Below, piece after piece: positions 32,502 through 40,007 of a stretch of 64,000 bases of DNA. Within the stretch, counting starts at the first letter, position 1. Each line of letters begins with the position of its first letter. Location of the stretch: assembly GCF_029027405.1 (NCBI RefSeq), contig NZ_CP093396.1, positions 248,001 to 312,000 on the forward strand, given 5' to 3'. Under the pieces are notes generated by a model that worked only from the letters and a program-made list of their open reading frames with translations, searched no databases and was not told the origin of the DNA. A program made the position numbers and the translations under genes. The stretch comes from Sulfurimonas sp. Its GTDB lineage: Bacteria > Campylobacterota > Campylobacteria > Campylobacterales > Sulfurimonadaceae.

Positions 32502-33605
32502 TTATTTCCCTTCTGTTTTTTGATTTATTATTTCTATGTGAAAAGCAGGGTCTTTTGGTGGTGTGAAAAACTTATTGTTATCAATGTCTTTATTATTTTC
32601 TACTGCATCTTTAAATAGTGATTTTTTATCTTTAGGCATTCTAGTTTCACTAATGTCAATAATTTGTTTTGATGCATCATTATTCATATGACTGGATGGT
32701 GATTCTTTTTCAATTTGCTTTAACATAGCACTTTTTCGTTCTAAATCATTTTTTAAATCTTTATTTTCATAAGCTTTTATGACTTTATCTCCAGCCTTTC
32801 CGTAGAGCTTATATGCAGTTTTTACACCTCTTGATTTTATTAATGAAAACATTGCCTCTAATTGTTCTCCAGCTGTTCTTTCCATACTTGTAACATATAT
32901 AGTCTTAAGTTTAATTTCTTTTCCAATATTTTTTAGAACTTGAATAGAGTGTTCCGTGATTTTATTTTTATCTTTATTTTTATCAAATAAAATTTTAACT
33001 TCATATTTTTTTGTGATTAACCCAGCAGATGATTTTTGTTCAATATCAGAAGAAGCTTTAAAGAAATGTTTGTAATTGTCTTCATCTTCTAGCTGAAAAG
33101 TATCTTTGATAAAGATATAACCTTTTTCATCACTTGTTTCAGTAAATTCTTTCTTAGAAACAGTCTCAAAAGGTAATTCTGGCTTGTCTGCTATTCTCTT
33201 TTTTTGCTCGATTGCAAAAGTATGTTCAGTATTTGGTAAATCAATTTTAACTCTTAGTTTTACATCTTGCCCTAATCGTTCTATATCAGTACGAATATTA
33301 TCAAGGTTCTTCTTGTCTTTTTCAAGGTCAACCCATTGTATAGCTTCCATGTAGACAGCTGTGTTATGACAAGTTAAAATAGATATATTTTGAAGTATTG
33401 CTTTGTTTTTTCTTTTATAAGGAGCGATTTTTTCTTTAGGTGCAGGTTTGTTTGCTCGTCTTTCAAAGACTTCTTTTCTGTACTTTTCTCTTGGGCTTTC
33501 AACGGGAACTATAAATGCAGTGTTTCTTCGCTTTAATTCTTCAGCTTTTTTCTTTTCTTCTTCTCTCTTTTTTTTGGCAGCTAATGTCGGCAATTCATTC
33601 TCCAA
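32502..33605 (-). CDS. M15-peptidase-like effector candidate, possibly 5'-truncated
   Basis: About 367 residues. The start shown is TTG without a clear ribosome site; the frame stays open to a stop near 33649 with no ATG, so the gene may have lost its 5' end. N-terminal charged helix (KKKREEEKKKAEELKRR), a middle beta-rich domain, and a C-terminal region (about 220-360) with IYVTSMERT, SSHMNNDASKQIIDIS (H306, D317) and DPAFHIEI (H356), reminiscent of the zinc ligands of M15 peptidoglycan peptidases. No signal peptide. The next gene is a secreted protein. Confidence 0.5.
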   Translation of the reverse strand: MENELPTLAAKKKREEEKKKAEELKRRNTAFIVPVESPREKYRKEVFERRANKPAPKEKIAPYKRKNKAILQNISILTCHNTAVYMEAIQWVDLEKDKKNLDNIRTDIERLGQDVKLRVKIDLPNTEHTFAIEQKKRIADKPELPFETVSKKEFTETSDEKGYIFIKDTFQLEDEDNYKHFFKASSDIEQKSSAGLITKKYEVKILFDKNKDKNKITEHSIQVLKNIGKEIKLKTIYVTSMERTAGEQLEAMFSLIKSRGVKTAYKLYGKAGDKVIKAYENKDLKNDLERKSAMLKQIEKESPSSHMNNDASKQIIDISETRMPKDKKSLFKDAVENNKDIDNNKFFTPPKDPAFHIEIINQKTEGK

Positions 33606-33821
33606 TGTTAGATATGCTTTATTTATAGTTTTATTTGTTCTAGTTTAAAATACTATTTATTCAAACACATTCTATATAAAAAAACCTTAAATACAATAAT
33701 TAGCTATCACTTTTAATGTATGCTAAAAATGTAAATTTGCTAAAAAATATGACAAAATGACATGCTTTTTAATAAAAAGATAAAAATACTATAAAGTGCT
33801 TAAAGATTATGTGTATGTTAA
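33606..33821. other. Array-proximal edge without integrase or attI
   Basis: 216 AT-rich bases between the first array gene and comM leader. No part of an integrase gene, no recognisable attI and no clear strong outward promoter. The open frame of the first array gene extends about 45 bases into it. Confidence 0.5.
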
Positions 33822-33944
33822 ATGTTAGATATCTTACTTAATATACAACATGTAGCTTTAGCGACGGTAGTATCGGCATTTAGTGCCAGACATGTTGTAA
33901 GTGAAATGAACAAGGCTAAAGTTATCAGCCCATTAGATTTTTAA
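33822..33944 (+). CDS. Possible 40-residue leader protein upstream of comM
   Basis: Reads MLDILLNIQHVALATVVSAFSARHVVSEMNKAKVISPLDF. The stop TAA overlaps the comM ribosome site (TAAGGAG). The middle is encoded by a dispersed-repeat-like tract (33866-33889), and no ribosome site precedes it, so it may be chance. Confidence 0.3.
   Translation: MLDILLNIQHVALATVVSAFSARHVVSEMNKAKVISPLDF
33843..33898. repeat. Stem-loop with REP-like tract shared with the prophage modules
   Basis: ACAACATGT and ACATGTTGT enclose GTAGTATCGGCATTTAGTG, which also occurs (reverse strand, 1-2 differences) in all full prophage modules at 3190-3215, 3760-3785 and 4650-4675. The outer arms look like AAC...GTT boxes of an attC, but the inside does not. 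Confidence 0.5.
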
Positions 33945-33954
33945 GGAGTAAGCT

Positions 33955-35463
33955 ATGAAAAAACTAAACTGTGCTACTTATGAAGGTATAGATGCTAAGG
34001 TTGTTGATGTTGAATCTACCTTAACAAAAGGGCTTCCTTCTTTTACTATTGTAGGTATGGCAAACATCTCTATAAACGAGTCAAAAGAGCGAGTTAAGTC
34101 TGCACTTTTGAGTAATGACTTTTCTTTTCCTCCAAAGCGTGTTACCTTGTCGCTTTCTCCAAGTGACATACGAAAAGAAGGCTCGCAGTTTGACCTTAGC
34201 ATCGCCCTTTTGATAGCGTTAAATGCTAGTGATGCAGACTTTAGCGAGTGGTTTGTTTTTGGTGAACTTGGACTAGATGGAAGTGTAAAAGAAAACCTGA
34301 AACTATATCCTCTCATCTTATCTCTTGCAAATCAAAAAATCATTACAAAGGCTATTGTTCCTTTTGAGAGTTTAGAAAAACTTTCAAAGATTCCAAATAT
34401 AGAATTTTACGGAGTAAAAACACTCCAAGATGCAACAGAACTTTTAAGTAACCAAGAAGGGATTTCTCCAAGTATTGCTCAAACAGAGATAGCCTACCCA
34501 TTTTATGAGATTAAGGGTGAGAAATATTACTACGCTAAAGAGTATGAAGATGATTTTAGTGATGTAAAAGGACAAGAGGTTGCAAAAAGAGCCGCACTTA
34601 TATCGAGTGCGGGTTTTCATAATATTTTATTTGAAGGCTCTCCCGGTTGTGGTAAAAGTATGATAGCTAAAAGACTTAGGTACATTTTACCTGCCATGAA
34701 AACTGAGGAGATACTTGATGTTGCCAAACTTCAGGCCCTTGAAGCTAAACCCATAGAGTTTAAACCACATAGGAACATGCGTTCACCACATCACACTTCT
34801 ACCCTTGGCAGCGTGTTTGGAGGTGGTTCTTTCAAAGCTCAAATAGGTGAAGTTGGTTTAGCACATAATGGAGTTTTATTTTTTGATGAACTTCCTCACT
34901 TTAGTAAAACAATTTTAGAAGCACTAAGAGAACCGATGCAAGACAATCGTATCAGAATTTCAAGAGTAAACACTAAGGTTGAGTATCCAAGTAACTTTTT
35001 GTTTGTTGGGGCGATGAATCCTTGTCCTTGTGGAAATCTTTTAAATGAGCATCTAGAGTGTAGATGCAATGAGAAAGAAATTCAAAGATATAAAAACAGA
35101 CTTTCAGACCCATTTTTAGACCGCATTGACTTAACAGTTGTTATGCAAAGTGTAGATGCTAAAGACAAAGCAAGTGTGAGTTCAAAAGAGTTACACAAGC
35201 AAGTTTTAGAGGCACATCATTTTGCAAAAAAGAGAGGTCAAGATAATTTTAATGCCAAACTTAGTGACAAGGAAATAGAGAACTTCTGTGCTTTAGACAT
35301 AGATGCTAAAAGTGTTTTAGATATGGCTGTGAGTAAATTTGCCTTATCTTTTAGAGCTATAAAAAAGACTCAAAAAGTAGCTAGGACTATTGCCGATTTA
35401 GAAAAAAGTGAGTTGATACAGAAGAGCCATGTTTTAGAGGCTCTTAGTTACAGAAGACGATGA
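33955..35463 (+). CDS. comM: ComM/YifB-family AAA+ ATPase (Mg-chelatase-like)
   Basis: 502 residues. N-terminal Lon-like domain (MKKLNCATYEGIDAKVVDVESTLTKGLPSFTIVGM...KERVKSALLSNDF) then AAA+ core with Walker A GSPGCGKSMIAKRL, DELPHFSKTILEALREPMQD (Walker B/sensor) and a C-terminal zinc-like CPCG...CRC stretch and Mg_chelatase_C helices. ComM is a hexameric branch-migration helicase that promotes integration of DNA during natural transformation. RBS AAGGAG. It directly adjoins the cassette array on the integrase side. Confidence 0.92.
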   Translation: MKKLNCATYEGIDAKVVDVESTLTKGLPSFTIVGMANISINESKERVKSALLSNDFSFPPKRVTLSLSPSDIRKEGSQFDLSIALLIALNASDADFSEWFVFGELGLDGSVKENLKLYPLILSLANQKIITKAIVPFESLEKLSKIPNIEFYGVKTLQDATELLSNQEGISPSIAQTEIAYPFYEIKGEKYYYAKEYEDDFSDVKGQEVAKRAALISSAGFHNILFEGSPGCGKSMIAKRLRYILPAMKTEEILDVAKLQALEAKPIEFKPHRNMRSPHHTSTLGSVFGGGSFKAQIGEVGLAHNGVLFFDELPHFSKTILEALREPMQDNRIRISRVNTKVEYPSNFLFVGAMNPCPCGNLLNEHLECRCNEKEIQRYKNRLSDPFLDRIDLTVVMQSVDAKDKASVSSKELHKQVLEAHHFAKKRGQDNFNAKLSDKEIENFCALDIDAKSVLDMAVSKFALSFRAIKKTQKVARTIADLEKSELIQKSHVLEALSYRRR

Positions 35464-35474
35464 TTGAAGTAGAA

Positions 35475-35849
35475 CTAATCTACTTCAATCTCTTCTAAGT
35501 TTGCAGACTCTTCATCTGTAAAAAGTCTAGAGATAGTTATAAATCTTACCCCTAGTGGAATTTCTAAAGAGAAACTAGAGCCTCTTCCTTTAACTATGTC
35601 AATAGTGAGATGTGTCGCTTTCATATACTCAAACTGCTCAGGTGACATGAAAAATTCACAACCATGAATCTCTCCTAGTTTTACATCTCGACTGCCAACT
35701 ATAAAATCACCAACTTCAAAACACATAGGAGCTGAACCATCACAACATCCACCACTTTGATGGAACATGAGTTCGCACTCATGTTCTTTTCTAAGTTGGT
35801 CGATGATTTTGTTAGCGGCTTGTGTTGACTCTACTCTTGAAGTTGTCAT
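35475..35849 (-). CDS. DUF779 protein linked to aldehyde dehydrogenase
   Basis: 124 residues. FHQSGGCCDGSAPMCF is the hallmark of DUF779, a small cysteine-rich family encoded beside acetaldehyde dehydrogenases. The gene lies 3 bases downstream of the dehydrogenase and is surely co-transcribed. The cysteines may bind metal; the biochemical role is not established. Confidence 0.9.
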   Translation of the reverse strand: MTTSRVESTQAANKIIDQLRKEHECELMFHQSGGCCDGSAPMCFEVGDFIVGSRDVKLGEIHGCEFFMSPEQFEYMKATHLTIDIVKGRGSSFSLEIPLGVRFITISRLFTDEESANLEEIEVD

Positions 35850-35852
35850 TGT

Positions 35853-37349
35853 CTAAAAGAAACCTAAAGCATTTTCATCAAATGAAGTTAAAATATTTTT
35901 TGTATGGCGATAGTTGCTTAACATCATCATATGGTTTTCTCTGCCGATACCTGATTGTTTATACCCACCAAATGAAGCGTGTGCTGGATAGTGATGATAG
36001 CAGTTAGCCCAAACACGACCAGCTTCAATGCTACGAGTAAGTTTTTGCATCTCATGAACATTCCTTGTCCATACTCCAGCTCCAAGACCGTAAATAGTGT
36101 CATTTGCGATTTCTATTGCCTCATCGATATCTTTAAATGTTGTAACACAAAGAACAGGACCAAAAATTTCCTCTTGGAAAATTCTCATTTTGTTATCGCC
36201 TTTGAAGATTGTAGGCTCAATAAAATAACCATTAGGATACTCCGCAACACTAGCTTTATTACCACCAATAAGAAGCTCTGCACCCTCAGCTTTACCGATG
36301 TCAATATAGTTTAGAATTTTTTCATATTGGTCATTTGAAGCTTGTGCCCCCATCATACAACTAGCATCTAGAGGGTCTCCGCGTTTAATAGCTTTGATTC
36401 TTTCTAAAACTCTTGCCATAAATGGCTCATAGATACTCTCTTGGATAAGTGCGCGAGATGGGCAAGTACAAACTTCACCTTGGTTAAATGCAAATAGAAC
36501 TAAGCCTTCTATCGCTTTATCAAAGAATGCATCATCCTCATCCATAATACTTTGCATAAATACATTTGGAGATTTACCACCAAGCTCAACAGTAGAAGGG
36601 ATAATATTTTCTGCTGCGTATTGCATGATTAGTTTACCAGTTGTAGTTTCGCCAGTAAATCCGATTTTTCTGATACCTTTACTTAATGCTAGTGGTTTAC
36701 CACACTCTGGACCAAAACCATTAATGATATTGATTACTCCAGCAGGGAGGACATCTGCGATTACTTCCATCATAAGCATAATAGAAACAGGTGTTTGTTC
36801 AGCAGGTTTAAGTACAACACAATTACCTGCCGCAATTGCTGGAGCAATTTTCCAAGCGGCCATTAAAATTGGAAAGTTCCAAGGAATAATCTGTCCTACA
36901 ACACCAAGTGGTTCAAATACTTCTTGAGAGATTAAGTTGCTATCTAAATCACTAACTGTTCCGCTTTCTGAACGAATAACACTTGCAAAATAACGAAAGT
37001 GATCTATTGCTAAAGGTAAATCCGCATTAATTGTTTCACGCACAGCCTTACCATTATCCCATGTTTCTGCAATAGAGAGCATCTCTAAGTTTGCTTCCAT
37101 GGCATCTGCTATTTTATTTAATACAGAACATCTCTCGGTCACTGAAGTTTTACCCCAAGTCTCAAAACCTTTCCATGCAGCTTTAATGGCTACTTCTACA
37201 TCTTTTTTGTTAGATTGAGCAACTTTTGTTATTACTTTACCATCTATTGGTGAAGTCGCCTCAAAATACTTTCCATCAACAGGAGCAATCCATTCTCCAC
37301 CTATAAAGTTTTCGTACTGAGCTTTAAACTCTGGTTTTGCGTATGCCAT
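35853..37349 (-). CDS. NAD-dependent aldehyde dehydrogenase (ExaC/AldB type)
   Basis: 498 residues from MAYAKPEF, which has AAAGGA 8 bases upstream; an ATG 27 bases earlier lacks a site. Catalytic residues visible: VELGGKSPN (general base Glu) and NQGEVCTCPSR (nucleophilic Cys), plus GFTGETTTGKLI cofactor loop and the PWNFP motif. Full length for the family. With DUF779 it likely oxidises acetaldehyde or similar short aldehydes to acids in the cytoplasm. Confidence 0.92.
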   Translation of the reverse strand: MAYAKPEFKAQYENFIGGEWIAPVDGKYFEATSPIDGKVITKVAQSNKKDVEVAIKAAWKGFETWGKTSVTERCSVLNKIADAMEANLEMLSIAETWDNGKAVRETINADLPLAIDHFRYFASVIRSESGTVSDLDSNLISQEVFEPLGVVGQIIPWNFPILMAAWKIAPAIAAGNCVVLKPAEQTPVSIMLMMEVIADVLPAGVINIINGFGPECGKPLALSKGIRKIGFTGETTTGKLIMQYAAENIIPSTVELGGKSPNVFMQSIMDEDDAFFDKAIEGLVLFAFNQGEVCTCPSRALIQESIYEPFMARVLERIKAIKRGDPLDASCMMGAQASNDQYEKILNYIDIGKAEGAELLIGGNKASVAEYPNGYFIEPTIFKGDNKMRIFQEEIFGPVLCVTTFKDIDEAIEIANDTIYGLGAGVWTRNVHEMQKLTRSIEAGRVWANCYHHYPAHASFGGYKQSGIGRENHMMMLSNYRHTKNILTSFDENALGFF

Positions 37350-37441
37350 TTTTTTTCCTTTAATTTTGTCTTGCAAGAAGTATACATTTAAAAAATAGCG
37401 ATTAAATAGCGTCTTAAAAAATAGGATATAATGGTCTTACT

Positions 37442-39346
37442 ATGAAAACATTTAACTATATATTAAGTCATACACCTATAAAAGACCTCATAGATGCTGA
37501 GTATTTGTTATCTAAAAAAAACATATTAATTCAAATATTTTGTGGTTCAGGTAAAGATATTTTAGAAACAACTATCAAAGAGATAAAAAAGTTACTTCCA
37601 CATGCTGTATCAATAGGAACAACTACTGATGGTGAAATTCAAGAGGGCATAGTTTATACAAAAAAAACTGTTATATCTATTTCTGTATTTGAAACAACGG
37701 AGATTAAGAGTACCCATGTTAGTGGTACTGACTATTTTAAAAATGGTAAAGAACTTTGTCAAAATCTTATGCAAGATAATACTAAACTGATTATTGTTTT
37801 TACCGATGGAACAACAGCTAATGGAGAAGAGTTCTTAAAAGGTATAGAGTCTTTTAACTCTAGCGTTATGATAGCTGGGGGTATGGCAGGAGATAATGGA
37901 GATTTTATTCAAACATTTATCTCTGATGGTACTACTCTGTTAGAACGCGGTGCTGTTGGTGTATCACTAAACTCTGATACTTTATGTATAGATAATGATT
38001 ATAGTTTTAACTGGTCACCTATAGGAATAGAACATAAGATAGATGTAGTTGAAGCAAATAGGGTTTACAAGATTGATGGGATTACTTCTGTAGATTTTTA
38101 TGCAAAATATCTTGGCAAAGATGTTGCAAATCATCTGCCTGCAACTGGAATTGAATTTCCTCTTATAGTGGAAAAAGATGGGATTAAAATAGCTCGAGCT
38201 GTCATTGCAAAGCATGATGATGGTTCTCTTAGTTTTGCTGGAAACTTAGATGAAAATGACAGTGTAAAATTGGGTTTTGGAAATGCTGAGATGATTATAA
38301 ATCAACCTTCAAGCTCATTAGAAAAATTTTGTAACAATAATGTTGAATCATTTTTTATTTACTCGTGTATGGCAAGAAGACGCTATATGCCTGACTTTAT
38401 TCAAGTTGAACTCGAACCATTTAGTAGTCTTGCATCTACGGCAGGTTTTTTTACCTATGGAGAATTTTTTCATCACAAAGGGCATAATAAACTTTTAAAC
38501 CAAACCTTAACTGTTGTTGCACTCTCTGAGAGTCAAGGCACAAATGTACAAAAATTTAAACTTCAAGATAAACAAACGAAAGGTTTTAGTGAATATACAA
38601 CTACAATAAAAGCACTCACTCATCTCATAGAACAATCATCAAGAGATTTGCAATCACAAGCAAAATCTTTGGCACAGGAAAAACAATTCTCACAAGAACT
38701 TTTAGATAAACAAAAACTTTTTATGCGTCATGCGATTCACGAAACAGTAACACCTTTAGCAGTTGCTATGAGTAATATAGAACTTTATGAATTAGAATAT
38801 GGCAAAAATGTTTATCTTTCAAATATAGAAGTAGCCATGAAAAATATTTTTAGTGTTTATGATGACTTAAGTTACATGGTAAAAAAAAATCAAATTACTT
38901 ATCATTCTCGTGAGATAGATTTACTTGACTATATGAGGAGTAGAATAGAGTTTTTTGCAGAGGTTGCTCATATTGAAGGTTTGTCCCTTGAGTTTAAGAG
39001 TAATGTAGAAAATGTGATGATAACCTTCAATGAAACAAAGCTTCAAAGAATTGTAGATAATAACTTAACAAATGCGATAAAATACAGTGAAGAAGGTGAG
39101 GCGATTAGAATTAGAGTAGATAAAATAAAGACTAAGGTGATTATTACTATAGAGAGTAAATCTACGCATATAATAAATCAAGATAAGATTTTTGAGGCTT
39201 ATTATCGAGAGAGTAAATCAGCAGAAGGTTTTGGACTTGGTTTAAATCTTGTAAAACAGATTTGTGATGAAGAGGATGTTGAAATATTGGTTTCATCAGA
39301 TGCACAAAAGACTTCTTTTAGTTACATTTTCAGTGTAGGAGATTAG
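37442..39346 (+). CDS. FIST-domain sensor histidine kinase
   Basis: 634 residues, no membrane helix, so cytoplasmic. FIST_N (about 30-230: IQIFCGSGKDILE...SIGTTTDGEI...IAGGMAGDN) and FIST_C (about 240-375: CMARRRYM...GFFTYGEFFHH) bind small ligands such as amino acids. A coiled coil leads to the kinase: H-box MRHAIHETVTPLAVAMSN, N-box IVDNNLTNAIKYSEEG, G-box GFGLGLNLVKQI. The next ATG immediately follows its stop, so it is paired with the response regulator. Confidence 0.9.
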   Translation: MKTFNYILSHTPIKDLIDAEYLLSKKNILIQIFCGSGKDILETTIKEIKKLLPHAVSIGTTTDGEIQEGIVYTKKTVISISVFETTEIKSTHVSGTDYFKNGKELCQNLMQDNTKLIIVFTDGTTANGEEFLKGIESFNSSVMIAGGMAGDNGDFIQTFISDGTTLLERGAVGVSLNSDTLCIDNDYSFNWSPIGIEHKIDVVEANRVYKIDGITSVDFYAKYLGKDVANHLPATGIEFPLIVEKDGIKIARAVIAKHDDGSLSFAGNLDENDSVKLGFGNAEMIINQPSSSLEKFCNNNVESFFIYSCMARRRYMPDFIQVELEPFSSLASTAGFFTYGEFFHHKGHNKLLNQTLTVVALSESQGTNVQKFKLQDKQTKGFSEYTTTIKALTHLIEQSSRDLQSQAKSLAQEKQFSQELLDKQKLFMRHAIHETVTPLAVAMSNIELYELEYGKNVYLSNIEVAMKNIFSVYDDLSYMVKKNQITYHSREIDLLDYMRSRIEFFAEVAHIEGLSLEFKSNVENVMITFNETKLQRIVDNNLTNAIKYSEEGEAIRIRVDKIKTKVIITIESKSTHIINQDKIFEAYYRESKSAEGFGLGLNLVKQICDEEDVEILVSSDAQKTSFSYIFSVGD

Positions 39347-40003
39347 ATGAAAATTTTGTTATTAGAAGATGATTCCATGTTAAATTTGGCAATTGCAAAA
39401 TATTTAGAAACAACTGGTCATGTAGTTGATTGTTTTAGGGATGGCAATTTAGCTTTAGAAAGTTTAAAAGAAGAATCTTTTGATTTGTTGATTTTAGATA
39501 TAAATGTACCAGGAATGGATGGGCTTACCTTGTTAGAAAAAGTTTATGAAACTTACCCTCAAATACCTGCAATTTTCATTAGTGCATTGATAGATATTGA
39601 AGATATCTCTCGTGCATTTGAACTTGGTTGTTATGATTATCTAAAAAAACCATTTCATTTAAAGGAGTTATCTCTAAGAATAGATAAAATGCTTAGAACT
39701 CATAAAGTACCACAAGAACATACCCGTCTTTCAAATGGATATAGTTTCAACATGCAATCACAAGCACTTTACTTTTATAATGAGTTGCAAGTTATTCCAA
39801 AAAGACAATTAGATATCATAAATCTTTTGGCAATGAATTGTGGAAATACAGTTGACTACGATAAGTTTAGAAATTATGTATGGAATAATTATGAGATAGA
39901 CAACTCTACTATTCGAGCAGAAGTAAACAGATTAAAATCAAATTTAAAAGAAGATTTTATACTGAATGTTCACTCTATTGGTTATGTGATTAAGAGAAGA
40001 TAA
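39347..40003 (+). CDS. OmpR-family response regulator
   Basis: 218 residues. Receiver domain with acidic pocket E7-D8-D9, phospho-acceptor D51 (LLILDINVPGMDGL) and K in LKKPFH; C-terminal winged helix ends SIGYVIKRR. It is encoded directly after the FIST kinase. Its last 32 bases reappear at 10539-10570. The gene converges on metH with only 4 bases between stops. Confidence 0.93.
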   Translation: MKILLLEDDSMLNLAIAKYLETTGHVVDCFRDGNLALESLKEESFDLLILDINVPGMDGLTLLEKVYETYPQIPAIFISALIDIEDISRAFELGCYDYLKKPFHLKELSLRIDKMLRTHKVPQEHTRLSNGYSFNMQSQALYFYNELQVIPKRQLDIINLLAMNCGNTVDYDKFRNYVWNNYEIDNSTIRAEVNRLKSNLKEDFILNVHSIGYVIKRR

Positions 40004-40007
40004 CAAC

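Larger units (their letters stand above)
7255..33640 (-). mobile_element. Integrase-less integron cassette array (CALIN-type)
   Basis: About 26 kb in which minus-strand genes (single or in short operons) are separated by attC-like sites. On the minus strand each site runs from a GCTTAAC or ATAACAAAAC-type R box to a CGTTAGC or GTTATG-type R box, usually 55-140 bp, with imperfect inner symmetry. At least 23 such sites and eight 151-bp gene-less units are present. All genes and sites share one orientation. No tyrosine recombinase resembling IntI is encoded anywhere in the window, and the expected platform side (above 33.6 kb) is occupied by comM. Confidence 0.88.

Noticed and set aside
33955..35463. 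ComM considered as a replacement integrase or array-linked recombinase
   Set aside because: It is a AAA+ branch-migration helicase of natural transformation with no recombinase motif; adjacency to the array is not evidence of a mechanistic link.
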